The notes: a model not told the origin generated them from the sequence alone. A stretch of 53,647 nucleotides of DNA from Planctomycetota bacterium (GCA_030614715.1 JAUWTM010000010.1:1-53647), one strand, 5' to 3'. Numbered from the stretch's first letter, positions 42,223 to 51,358 are shown. Numbers and translations: made by a program.

Positions 42223-42636
42223 CTAAAAGACCTTACGGGGTAAAGTATCGCCTGTACCCATGTTGAGGTAATCGACCGTCTCGGGATGGATCTTCAGCAG
42301 GATGTAGTCCGGGTCCGAGCTGTCGGGCCAGTACATCTCCCACTCTTCCTTCCACATTTCATCCTTTAATGCCTGGTCCTTTACAATCTCGGCAGTACCA
42401 AAGACGCGGACGTAACCCGGCTCTGCGACAAATATGGTGCAGACTTTCGGATTACCGGCAATATGGCGTGCCTTGTTGGATGATGCTCTGGTCGAAAGCC
42501 AGACGGTGAAGTCATCCTCAATTTTCACCCAGTGCATAAGCCTCACGTGGGGCTGGATATCATCGCATGTTGCGAGGTTAGTATGATGGACACCCCGAGC
42601 GAACTCGAGTGCATCCTGCAGAAGGTCTTCGGCCAT
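42223..42636 (-). CDS. pyridoxamine 5'-phosphate oxidase-fold protein
   Basis: 137 residues, GGAGG seven bases before ATG. The split beta-barrel FMN-binding fold is recognised from THLATC-like HTNLATCDDIQPHVRLMHW, DDFTVWLSTRASSNKARHIAGNPKVC, and YVRVFGTAEIVKD. Members include pyridoxamine oxidase-like and general-stress flavin reductases; this short form lacks the C-terminal PLP site of PdxH and is best called a PNPOx-family flavoprotein of unknown substrate. It stands alone, with 186 bases to the divergent ATPase gene at 42823. Confidence 0.85.
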   Translation of the reverse strand: MAEDLLQDALEFARGVHHTNLATCDDIQPHVRLMHWVKIEDDFTVWLSTRASSNKARHIAGNPKVCTIFVAEPGYVRVFGTAEIVKDQALKDEMWKEEWEMYWPDSSDPDYILLKIHPETVDYLNMGTGDTLPRKVF

Positions 42637-42822
42637 TGCATCGCCTCCCTGTAATCTAAATCGGTACAGACAGCAAACGAGTGATAATTATACATCAACA
42701 TGACCAGATTTCAGAAAATCGGCCTGATTTCCTCAAAATCTCTTTGCGTATCATAATCCTAATGATATATTTTGATCAAATTCGACTATCAGACTTAATA
42801 TCACAGAGGAAGGAACAATATC

Positions 42823-44439
42823 ATGGCAGCAAGGAAAAGAGCGACTAAGACTAGATCGAGCCGGGAGAAATCAAAGGTGAAACCCAGGCAAGGAGCAAAG
42901 AAGAAGACCTCAACGACGAAAACATCGGACAGTGCACCCAGGTCGGGTGAAACCGGTGAGCTCATCGACATGCAGGAGGCCATTGAGCTTCTGAAAACCA
43001 CGCGTCCCACGTTCTACCGCTGGCTGCGCTCCGGGAAGATAAAGGGAATGAAGGTCGGACGTCAATGGCGTTTCTACAGGGACGATATCGACAGGTTCCT
43101 AAAGGGTGAGGAGCCACGTATCGGTCTCTCGGCAGATATCACTCCATTGATAAAAACCCTCAGTAAGAAACTGAAAGAAGTAACCGGCAGGAAGGTGCCT
43201 CAATTGGATGAATCCGAGCTGGTGCGGGCAGCAGACCTGATAATGGCGCTCGGTGTCGCAACGAACTCAAGCGACATACACATCGCGCCGCAGATGACAG
43301 ATCATGGACGTGAGCCTGAAACGATCATGCGTTTGAGAATCGATGGTGTACTTCACCGGGTGACTGACATGGACAACAGACTGCTTCCCCCGCTCGTGGA
43401 GGAGTTCAAACGTCGCGCGGGTTGCGATATCCACACAAAAGACCGTCCGCAGGACGGCAGGATCCTGAACAAAATGGTAATACCCGGCAGCGGAAAGTCG
43501 GAAAAGATGCTGGACTTCAGGGCATCCTTCCTTCCGACCGGCCTGGGTGAGGCATTGACCTTCAGGATTCTCGATTCATCAGCGGTGTCGATCGGCCTGG
43601 ACGTGATCGAGTTTTCGGAATCCGACAGGGATCGCCTCATGCAGGCGCTCGGATCTCCGTGGGGACTCCTGGTCATATCCGGTCCGACCGGAAGCGGTAA
43701 AACGACAACGCTCTACTCATGCCTGAGCGAGAGAACCGGACCGAAGGTCAAGACGGTCTCTGTGGAGGACCCGATCGAGTATTACCTACCGTGGGTCAAC
43801 CAGGTCGCGGTGAATCCCTCGGCTGGAGTGACCTTTTCCAGTGCGGTCAAGGCGATCCTCCGTACCGATCCAGATGTTATTGCGGTCGGCGAGATACGCG
43901 ATTCGGAAACGCTGCTAGGTGCGCTTCAGGCCGCGCTGACCGGGCACCTCGTCATGACCCAGATGCATGCTCCAACGGCTGTGAAAGCTCTTACCAGGAT
44001 GGGGGTCCTGGGAATAGATGTATTTATGATCACTGAGGCCACGAAGCTGGTCCTGGCGCAACGCCTGGTTCGCAAACTATGTGTAGAATGCTCGGAAAAG
44101 TACAAGCCGACAACAACAGAGCTGGATAGAATGGCCGCGATAGCCCGTGACGGCGGCCTTAACTGGCATTCGCTGAAGAGGAACTTCAGAAGGGCTGTCG
44201 GGTGCGATGCATGCACCAGAACCGGATATAAGAGGCGCAATGTAATCACCGAGACGCTTGTGGTGACGCCTGAAATCGCGAAGGCGTTATCCGCGGATGC
44301 GTCGCACGAGGAGATCCAGGACATCGCGATCAACCAGGGAATGGTCACGCTGGCAGCGGATGGGGTTCGGAAGGCGGCTTCGGGTGAGACAACTATCGAG
44401 GAGGTACTTCGGGTACTTGGGCTGTCGGGGAAATATTGA
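42823..44439 (+). CDS. GspE/PilB-type secretion ATPase with N-terminal excisionase-like HTH
   Basis: 538 residues, AGAGGAAGG before ATG. Residues 1-45 are lysine/threonine-rich and probably disordered. Residues about 46-94 are a MerR/excisionase-type HTH (LIDMQEAIELLKTTRPTFYRWL, KIKGMKVGRQWRFYRDDIDRFL). The rest is a complete type II secretion/type IV pilus ATPase: Walker A GPTGSGKT (287-294), Asp box SVEDPIEY (313-320), Walker B DPDVIAVGEIRD (349-360), His box GHLVMTQMHAPT (374-385), and the zinc cysteines Cys420, Cys423, Cys461, Cys464. The usual N1 domain is replaced by the HTH. No pilin, PilC or PilT is adjacent, so partners must be elsewhere. Confidence 0.92.
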   Translation: MAARKRATKTRSSREKSKVKPRQGAKKKTSTTKTSDSAPRSGETGELIDMQEAIELLKTTRPTFYRWLRSGKIKGMKVGRQWRFYRDDIDRFLKGEEPRIGLSADITPLIKTLSKKLKEVTGRKVPQLDESELVRAADLIMALGVATNSSDIHIAPQMTDHGREPETIMRLRIDGVLHRVTDMDNRLLPPLVEEFKRRAGCDIHTKDRPQDGRILNKMVIPGSGKSEKMLDFRASFLPTGLGEALTFRILDSSAVSIGLDVIEFSESDRDRLMQALGSPWGLLVISGPTGSGKTTTLYSCLSERTGPKVKTVSVEDPIEYYLPWVNQVAVNPSAGVTFSSAVKAILRTDPDVIAVGEIRDSETLLGALQAALTGHLVMTQMHAPTAVKALTRMGVLGIDVFMITEATKLVLAQRLVRKLCVECSEKYKPTTTELDRMAAIARDGGLNWHSLKRNFRRAVGCDACTRTGYKRRNVITETLVVTPEIAKALSADASHEEIQDIAINQGMVTLAADGVRKAASGETTIEEVLRVLGLSGKY

Positions 44440-44603
44440 ATAGTTGGTGTAAATGTAATTAATTTGATTCACCCGCAAGCACCCCGAACGGGATAGGATG
44501 ATTCAAACTGGACATGGCGCGTGCAGGCGGCATATTTTTTTTCATTCTCTTTAAGGTGGGTTGTTAGCTCGAAACAAGAAGTGTTTGTATTGCTGCATTT
44601 CCC

Positions 44604-47594
44604 TTACCAAAGCCTTACGATTGTGAGGTCGAGGGCACCGTTGGCGGAAATGTAGTAGTTTTCGTGGATAACCTTGCCCTGCCCGTTGGTATAGTTCGCG
44701 TCCCAGTCGAACGCTCTCGGTATGTCAACAAGACTCATCCACCAGCCGAAATCGGGCACTTCGGGCAGCTCATTCAGATCGAAAATCGCAAGCTCTCCCC
44801 AGTTGGAACCACCAAGTTTTCCCTTGGGAACGTAGAGATACGATCCGTTAATAATTTTTCTAAACGCGAATGCGTAAACGATGAATGGATCGTCGGTCAG
44901 CCAGTTGTCTACATCGAATTTAACTGTGTACTCCGGGTACAAACCCGGGAGCGAATCGTTCCTGTCCAGGATGTACGGGCTGTTTACGTCGATCCAGCCA
45001 CCCGACGCGTCGAGGCCGGTCCTCGTCTGCGATGTCGGAGGCCAGCCTGAATTTAGGTCGTACCTTGTGAGCGAGTAGTTGTTTCGTGCCCATAATGCAT
45101 CCTGGTAGATTTCCACGTCCCATGTGGGGCCGTCAGAGCCGTCGAGAGGATTAACCGTTCCAAGATGTGTCGGGCTGTATGGATCGGTGAGTTCCCAGAC
45201 CATGATCCCGTCATCGCCTGCAGCAGCGAATGTATTGTTCCTGAGATCGATTGTACGAATGGCGGTGTATGCAAGTTCACCTATCTTGAGCGGGGAGAAT
45301 GGATCGGCGAGGTCGAAGATCTCCACACCTGTGCCTTCAGTGGCAGAATATGCAACCAGGCCGCCTGATGCCTCGTACAGCCTTATATCCCGGGCTTTCC
45401 CGGATGTCTGTACCCATGTGTACTGTTCAGGTGGATCGGGCAAGTTCGAGATGTCGGCAATCAGTATGCCCATGTTATTTTCCGCAATAGCAACGATGTC
45501 TCCAGATGCGTCAACAGCCTGCGAATGGCTGTCGTCGTAATAATCTATTACACCGATGATATTGCTGAGATCATCGGAATCCGCTATAACGACAGCGCCA
45601 AATGTCTCAGGGTAGATTGCACCCCATTTACCGTTTGCAGATATAAATAGATCACCGGTTATTTCTGGTGTCGATGCATAGTACCAGTCATTAAGGCCAT
45701 TGCCGTCCCAGTAGATATCTACGATGGCAGGATCAAGTGGATCGCTTATGTCAAGGATAACAGTAGCTTGATTATGGCTGGGATCATACCCTGGCAGGTA
45801 GTAATAACCGTTTTCCCTTAGCTTTCCATCTCCCAATATATATCCCTCTCCTTTTGGGAACACATTGAATGGCTCAATTTCCTGCCAGCCATCGAGCTCA
45901 GTGTAATGCCATCGCAGCACATCAGCTTCAGTGTCAGAGAGGAATAGCACATCGTTGTAGACTTTAGCCCACCGACGCCAGTTCGGCTGGTCCATCACAA
46001 TCTGGTACTCCGGTTCGTCCTCAATGCTGACCGGCCTTCTGAAAATCTCTATGACGTTAGATTCAAAGGTATCCTCGTATCCCATCAGCACAAACCAGTC
46101 TTCATTTGCATCAAGTACGTAATCGCTGTGATCGTATGTAACTGAGGCGATATCGGTATAAACTGGGTTGTACGGATCACTACAGTCCAAAAGCACATAA
46201 TAAAACTGGTCATACTGACCAGAAGATCCTGCTCTCATTGCTAAGGTTGTGCCAAATATTCGCTCGTATATTCCTCCATTAAAACCGGTTCCGGGTGGTC
46301 CCCCATTTATACTTGCCCAGTTGTACAAATCAGGAAATGGATCAACACTCAGATCATAAAAATACGTTCTCGTGTCCAGTGTTATTTCGGATAACTGTCC
46401 AGTAAACATCCCGAACCCAGGGCCTACAACCCAAGTTGTTGAGCCAGCTCCAGGATACAAGCCCTTAATTAGTTCCATATGTGATCCCATCGGCTTCGGA
46501 TCGGACGGATCGGAGATATCGAATGCCATCCACCCCTCGTTGTAGAAATAAGCCCACAACGTTGTCCCGTTCACATACACCGGATAGCCCGGATACGGCG
46601 GGTAGTCGGGTACGATGTTCCAGACCAGCTCAAGCTGCGGATTGATCGGAATCCCCTCATCCCCGACAGCCACATCCAGATATCCATAAAAGCCAGGATC
46701 ACCGGTCGACGTCTCGACGCTCACAAGCAGCCTGTACTTCCCGACACCCGCTCCGTTCGGGTTGGTGAACTGCCCCTCCCAGACATCCTCGTACTGCATG
46801 GATTCAGTCAACGCCACTACTCCCAGCCCGAATGCTGAGGCATCCACATACACAGCCGTCACGTCGTCCTGAAAGTCCCTGACCTCGATGAAATATTCAT
46901 ACGTGCCGGTGCCATCGATTACCAGTTGCCCGATCGGTCCGTGTTGCAAGTCCTCCCTGATCCTCCACGGCTCTACGGGTTCGGAAGGCCACGACGTCTC
47001 GATCAAATAATCGATCTCAACGATGTCCCCGGCACCGTTCGGCAGGAAGATCGTCCAGTCCCTCGAGATCTCGGAGTGACCTTCGACCGGATCGCCGCTG
47101 TCCTGCAGGTTACGAACCGGATCGAGATCGGGACCGACTCCATCCTCGTACCACGCATGATACCCATCCGGTTGGACCAGCACGAACGACTCGTCGGGAA
47201 ACAGCAGAACCGCCCTTGGAACGAACACTGTCAGCCCTGTCGGATTCGTCACGGTGACAGTGAAATCGAGACGTCCTGTCAATTCGTCCCAATGTGTACC
47301 GGAAAATTCGAGGCAGTAATCACATTCAGGGGGGAGAAGGAAATTCTTGACTTCCCACCAGGCTGTGGATGTCCTTAACGGAACAAGCTCACCGGTTTCA
47401 CGGTAGAAGGTCAGGCTCCAGGCATCGACTAACTTCCAATCCGAGCCATCTGGCAGTCCGGTTACGATCTCAAGAGATTCACGAGGTCCCGAAAGGCTGC
47501 TCCCCGAATCCGGCATCACCGGCGAATCGCTGACCCCACCCCCGGAACATCCGAGGAGGAGACATGCAAGAGATATGAGGAATATGTATCTCAT
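44604..47594 (-). CDS. lipoprotein with LVIVD propeller, distant WG-W-V relative
   Basis: 996 residues; no strong ribosome site. Lipobox LLGC (Cys16), then SGGGVSDSPVMPD, the shared tag. The first 310 residues are beta-rich and keep weak family blocks (DAWSLTFYRETGELVPLRTSTAWWEVKNFL, GRLDFTVTVTNP, VLVQPDGYHAWYEDG, IDYLIETSW). The remaining 680 residues carry LVIVD-like repeats (WMAFDISDPSDPKPMG; TVILDISDPLDPAIVD; GIMVWELTDPYSPTHLG; GVEIFDLADPFSPLKIG), a propeller. The end DLTIVRLW resembles that of the 27410 protein. Base composition shifts: 45.5-46.5 kb is clearly more AT-rich than 46.6-47.5 kb, suggesting a mosaic gene. Confidence 0.85.
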   Translation of the reverse strand: MRYIFLISLACLLLGCSGGGVSDSPVMPDSGSSLSGPRESLEIVTGLPDGSDWKLVDAWSLTFYRETGELVPLRTSTAWWEVKNFLLPPECDYCLEFSGTHWDELTGRLDFTVTVTNPTGLTVFVPRAVLLFPDESFVLVQPDGYHAWYEDGVGPDLDPVRNLQDSGDPVEGHSEISRDWTIFLPNGAGDIVEIDYLIETSWPSEPVEPWRIREDLQHGPIGQLVIDGTGTYEYFIEVRDFQDDVTAVYVDASAFGLGVVALTESMQYEDVWEGQFTNPNGAGVGKYRLLVSVETSTGDPGFYGYLDVAVGDEGIPINPQLELVWNIVPDYPPYPGYPVYVNGTTLWAYFYNEGWMAFDISDPSDPKPMGSHMELIKGLYPGAGSTTWVVGPGFGMFTGQLSEITLDTRTYFYDLSVDPFPDLYNWASINGGPPGTGFNGGIYERIFGTTLAMRAGSSGQYDQFYYVLLDCSDPYNPVYTDIASVTYDHSDYVLDANEDWFVLMGYEDTFESNVIEIFRRPVSIEDEPEYQIVMDQPNWRRWAKVYNDVLFLSDTEADVLRWHYTELDGWQEIEPFNVFPKGEGYILGDGKLRENGYYYLPGYDPSHNQATVILDISDPLDPAIVDIYWDGNGLNDWYYASTPEITGDLFISANGKWGAIYPETFGAVVIADSDDLSNIIGVIDYYDDSHSQAVDASGDIVAIAENNMGILIADISNLPDPPEQYTWVQTSGKARDIRLYEASGGLVAYSATEGTGVEIFDLADPFSPLKIGELAYTAIRTIDLRNNTFAAAGDDGIMVWELTDPYSPTHLGTVNPLDGSDGPTWDVEIYQDALWARNNYSLTRYDLNSGWPPTSQTRTGLDASGGWIDVNSPYILDRNDSLPGLYPEYTVKFDVDNWLTDDPFIVYAFAFRKIINGSYLYVPKGKLGGSNWGELAIFDLNELPEVPDFGWWMSLVDIPRAFDWDANYTNGQGKVIHENYYISANGALDLTIVRLW

Positions 47595-48145
47595 TTGGAT
47601 AACTACTTAAGTTTATCACATGCTGTTAATTTGATGAAGAAATTGTCCGATTGAAGATGGGGAGTACGTAGAGGAGGTCTACATTAGATGAAACACCCTC
47701 AAGCACCAGTTACACGAAGGGGAAGTGAACCGCGTTGTATGCTTGAGGGAGGCATTGATTTTTGTTGATTATTGGGAGAAATGGGTGGCGAAATTTTCAA
47801 TTCACGCAGAACTTACCTGCCATTGACAGCATGAACTCGCAGAAATGGTACTCCATTATCCATGACGTGCACAGGCTGTTGCGGTAGCCCTTAACTTTCC
47901 CGCTGGACCACTGCTTCCTGTTCCTGATCATTGGAACCAGCATTAAATTACTCATAATGGCATCACTTACTTCACGAATGCTGTCACATTCGCTCTATTA
48001 ATAATATCGACCGAAAAAACAAAATCGGGGCCACTTAATGCCGTTTCTTGTTCCACACTTTGCCTCTGCACATCTGTTTCAACACATAAAATAGTAAAAA
48101 ACCCGGGCTTATGCCCGGGTCGTTGAATTTCATATCTTAACTCGC
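47595..48145. other. 550-base intergenic region with inverted repeat
   Basis: CCCTCAAGCA (47696-47705) and TGCTTGAGGG (47740-47749) form a ten-bp inverted repeat with a 34-base interior, 100-155 bases upstream of the LVIVD gene start. A second small palindrome GTAGA...TCTAC lies at 47668-47682. On the minus strand 47797-47955 is open for 52 codons from an ATG but has no ribosome site and no recognisable similarity. No other gene is visible. Confidence 0.5.
48096..48120 (-). terminator. Rho-independent terminator of the 48146 lipoprotein gene
   Basis: ACCCGGGC (48101-48108), loop TTAT, GCCCGGGT (48113-48120). On the minus strand the hairpin is followed by TTTTTT from the A-run at 48096-48101, so it terminates the gene ending at 48146. 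Confidence 0.88.
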
Positions 48146-50071
48146 TTACTCAAGGGGCAGCGGGTACATAAGGACCGCTTTCTCATCGTATTCGGTTGCC
48201 ACGAGAGTCAACACGTGCGGGTCTTCAGTAAGCCACTGGCCGCAGGTGAAGTAGTGATACACTTCGACACCATCCGTGAGCCAGTGCCACGTGATGTTGC
48301 TGGTCCAACCGTCCGCCGACTCAGGAGTCGCGCCACCACCGTACTCCATAAGCATTCCGAGCCAGTCGAAGATGTTGTCGAGGCTCGGGACGTGCATGTT
48401 GGAGCTCTTCTCGCACATGAAGATCAGGATTCCGCCGTTCTCAATGAATTCCTGCATGTCGTGTGCCTCTTCCTGTGTGAACGGTGGATCGAGTGGTGTG
48501 TTGACGTTCGACCAGATCACGGCTAGAACAACACGGCTTCCACCTGGGTCGAAATAGTCATTGTGGGTGCGCTCGAACGAGTAGCCGAGGGACGCGCATG
48601 TGTCCGCTAATGCGTCTGAATTCTGACCCCAGACGTAGGAGGTTGTTTTCCCCTCCCAGCTCTGGATGTGGGTGAAATCGTTGTAGTAGCCCTCGACGTT
48701 CTGGCTGATAATGTTGCTGATCAGGAGCTGATTCTGTGAGTCGCTTGCACACTGGTAACGCATTGTCGCGCACCAGTCCGGGACGAAGTAACAGTACGCA
48801 TACTCACCGGTCGGTGTCAGGTTCGTGACCGGAACGTCACCAATGCAGTATGCAGCAAGGGGGGCATCCGGATACACCCACATGCTCGTGTCGCCCTCGA
48901 TCTGGGGCTCGAAAGAGTCAGGATCTGTGCTTTCGACCGTGATCAACATCTGCTGCCCGTCGAGAGCAGTCGGGAACATGTCCTCGATAAATATCCTGTA
49001 GGTTGCCTGGGTATCGTGACCGCTCGAAACGAACTCCATAGTGTCCCTGACATCAACCGGGAACTCAAACAGAGTTGGTGACTCGATCCAGACATGTGAA
49101 ATCTCATCGAGGACGTTTCCACCGACAGCCTGCCAGTCGCCAATGGTAAGGAGGAACTGGAGATTGCCACCCGCAACGTATTCATCGACGTAGTACGGGA
49201 TGTCCTCGTATTCCTCGATCTTGACCATGTAGGGTTCCTGCATGTTTGCCATAGAGTCGAACGCTTCAATAGGATATTCAGGCGCAAAGTCAGGATCGGG
49301 TCTCGACCAGTTTGCCGATATCGAGTACTTAAACCGGTACATGGGAGACTGGGTGTCGTCGAACTTGATCCTGTACATCCGCTTTGAAAACCCGTCGATC
49401 GCCGGGAACGTGCATCGCTGCTCGTAATCCATCTGGTAGTACGGTTGCCGGGGATCAAGCGACGGGGTATGGATCTTGTACGGGCAGATGGTCTGCGTGG
49501 AAGTGTAATTTGGTACTGCATAGTGACCTTCCGTATATCCGAAGAGCAGCCCGTAGTTGGTGAATTCAACCTGGTTGAACCAACGAGTAAAGCCGTCCGG
49601 GTTGGTCATATGTATTCCGTCCGGTGGGTTAATCACGGCACTCGGGTCGTATTTTCCGATGGCGCCGCCGTCAGCATGAATGATTCCCCGGACGTCGAAA
49701 CCCCTGAAGAGGGTCTTGCCCGGGAACGGGTGACGCAAAGTGACATCCATTGTGATGAGGCCGGTTAAAATGTCGGATTCCGCCATATTAATGGACATCC
49801 CTACCAGCTCGATTGGCGATATCGGGGGCTGGAGGAACCTCGTTACGTTGGCGGTGAAATCTCCTGATCTCTCCGGGACCAATTCAATCTCACCAGAATT
49901 TGCATCGATCGTGACATCCCACGTGCCCCAGCACATTGACTGGGAGACGGAAGCGTCCCTGATCGTGTCAGTGAGTCCGGGATCGACCGGCACTGAATCC
50001 CTGCTGCACGCCGTAACGGCAAGCAGAAGCAGTAAAACCATGAAGCATAGTTTTGCGGATTGGGAAAGCAT
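48146..50071 (-). CDS. WG-W-V family lipoprotein with C-terminal glutaminase-like (ThuA/DUF4350-like) domain
   Basis: 641 residues from ATG 50071, with GAGGT eight bases upstream; a TTG six bases earlier is less likely. Lipobox VTAC (Cys22), then SRDSVPVDPG. Family blocks: CWGTWDVTI, PERSGDFTANVTRFLQPP, LRHPFPGKTLFRGFDVRGI, MTNPDGFTRWFNQVEF, RMYRIKFDDT, FKYSISANW and EAFDSMAN. The LNGYKYF block is lost. The C-terminal 190 residues look like an alpha/beta class I glutamine-amidotransferase-like fold: LLISNIISQNVEGYYNDF, TSYVWGQNSDALADTCASLGY, VVLAVIWSN, then MQEFIENGGILIFMCEKSSN. No catalytic Cys-His-Glu triad is assured. A promoter-like GATAAAAT lies upstream near 50119-50130 on the minus strand. 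Confidence 0.83.
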   Translation of the reverse strand: MLSQSAKLCFMVLLLLLAVTACSRDSVPVDPGLTDTIRDASVSQSMCWGTWDVTIDANSGEIELVPERSGDFTANVTRFLQPPISPIELVGMSINMAESDILTGLITMDVTLRHPFPGKTLFRGFDVRGIIHADGGAIGKYDPSAVINPPDGIHMTNPDGFTRWFNQVEFTNYGLLFGYTEGHYAVPNYTSTQTICPYKIHTPSLDPRQPYYQMDYEQRCTFPAIDGFSKRMYRIKFDDTQSPMYRFKYSISANWSRPDPDFAPEYPIEAFDSMANMQEPYMVKIEEYEDIPYYVDEYVAGGNLQFLLTIGDWQAVGGNVLDEISHVWIESPTLFEFPVDVRDTMEFVSSGHDTQATYRIFIEDMFPTALDGQQMLITVESTDPDSFEPQIEGDTSMWVYPDAPLAAYCIGDVPVTNLTPTGEYAYCYFVPDWCATMRYQCASDSQNQLLISNIISQNVEGYYNDFTHIQSWEGKTTSYVWGQNSDALADTCASLGYSFERTHNDYFDPGGSRVVLAVIWSNVNTPLDPPFTQEEAHDMQEFIENGGILIFMCEKSSNMHVPSLDNIFDWLGMLMEYGGGATPESADGWTSNITWHWLTDGVEVYHYFTCGQWLTEDPHVLTLVATEYDEKAVLMYPLPLE

Positions 50072-50194
50072 GTACAATTACCTCGTTTGTGTTTTTAAAC
50101 AAGTAATAAGAGGATGTAATAATTTTATCACACCTTCCGAAGTTTCCATACTAATAAATTATTATTGGGATATGAAAGTTGTGAAAGCGAGGGA

Positions 50195-51337
50195 TCAGAA
50201 ATAGCTGGTCCTGATGATGTAGAACATGTCGGGGTAGGCACCGTACTGGCTGATAAGATGGCCCTCATAGTGCTGGAAACCCACCCGCAAGTCAGTAGAA
50301 TTTGACAGCGAATGCTGGACCGAGATATCAGCGAACCATGAATCATCGCTGAGATTGGCAATCCCGACCAGCCCGAGCGTGCTCAACCCACCGGGGTTAT
50401 ACATGCAGTTGAGACCCGCGTACCATCGTCCGAGGTAAAACTCTCCCCTCTCGACTGCCTGTGGATCGTAATTCAGCACATCTGTCATTCCCGGTCCGTT
50501 GTAGAAGACCTCACCGGAGATGTAGGCGCTGGAATTCGGAGCGAAATCGGATTCGAACGCCACCAGCCAGGGTTCACCGACCTCAACGTCGCGCCAGGAC
50601 GCCTCCAGCCTTATTCCAATATCGTTATAATCACCGCTGGTTTCAAATGCAACGAAATTCTCTCCCCTGATCCTTCCGACGGAATAACCTGACTCAAAAT
50701 CACCGTGAACCTTATGGTACCGGACAGCAAAAGCCTCGCTGCCGTGATCGTCGAACCAAGCATACAACGCTTCCCAGCCAGCGGTCGGACCGGTCGGAAT
50801 CTGAAGCCTGACGGCGTCTGTACCCGGTTGCTCGGGAACGAACGGGTCGCCGGGACGTACGGGATGAAACATGTCCAGAAACGACAAGGTCTGGACTGAG
50901 CCCCAGGCTATCCGCTGCCTGCCGATATCCAGCGTGAAGTCATCATTGCGGTAATTGAGGTTAAGGCGGTCGAGTTGGTGGCCTGCGGCCCAGTTCGGGT
51001 GCTTTTCCAGGTTCCAGTCAAGGTCAACAAGCCCACTGGGACCCATGTCGGGGATCAGGCCGATACTTTCAAAGTATGTGTAATCCCCCTGCCACGCGAA
51101 TTCGAGTTTCCACTCGGGATTGAATGAGTAGCTGCCAAACAGTCGGACGTTGAATTCACCGAGAAGGCTTTCGGGAATGAACTGGCGCTCGAAGGAGTAA
51201 CCACCAGCGGTGAAATTTCGTCCGCTCATGCGAAGGCCATCGGGCAGGTCATCCTGCCATGCAGCGTACGAAGCTCCGGACATCGCAATGAGTAAGATAA
51301 ACGTTAAAATCAGTATTTTATAAATCCTGCAGCTCAT
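50195..51337 (-). CDS. outer-membrane beta-barrel protein
   Basis: 380 residues, AGGTCGAGA before ATG. A signal peptide (SGASYAAW) is followed by alternating amphipathic strands typical of a porin-like barrel (FNVRLFGSYSFNPEWKLEFAWQGDYTYF; DFTLDIGRQRIAWGSVQTLSF; GIRLEASWRD) and the protein ends ...YIIRTSYF, with the C-terminal aromatic that the BAM machinery recognises. The IGRQRIAWGS pattern is like DUF1302/alginate-type barrels. Last gene of the export operon, 21 bases after the ABC ATPase. It may be the outer-membrane receptor or channel of this system; substrate unknown. Confidence 0.85.
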   Translation of the reverse strand: MSCRIYKILILTFILLIAMSGASYAAWQDDLPDGLRMSGRNFTAGGYSFERQFIPESLLGEFNVRLFGSYSFNPEWKLEFAWQGDYTYFESIGLIPDMGPSGLVDLDWNLEKHPNWAAGHQLDRLNLNYRNDDFTLDIGRQRIAWGSVQTLSFLDMFHPVRPGDPFVPEQPGTDAVRLQIPTGPTAGWEALYAWFDDHGSEAFAVRYHKVHGDFESGYSVGRIRGENFVAFETSGDYNDIGIRLEASWRDVEVGEPWLVAFESDFAPNSSAYISGEVFYNGPGMTDVLNYDPQAVERGEFYLGRWYAGLNCMYNPGGLSTLGLVGIANLSDDSWFADISVQHSLSNSTDLRVGFQHYEGHLISQYGAYPDMFYIIRTSYF

Positions 51338-51358
51338 TCTCGACCTGTAATTTACTCC

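Noticed and set aside
47797-47955. 52-codon minus-strand ORF in the large intergenic region
   Set aside because: No ribosome site, no recognisable similarity and odd composition (many Met, Cys, Trp); mentioned only in the region note.
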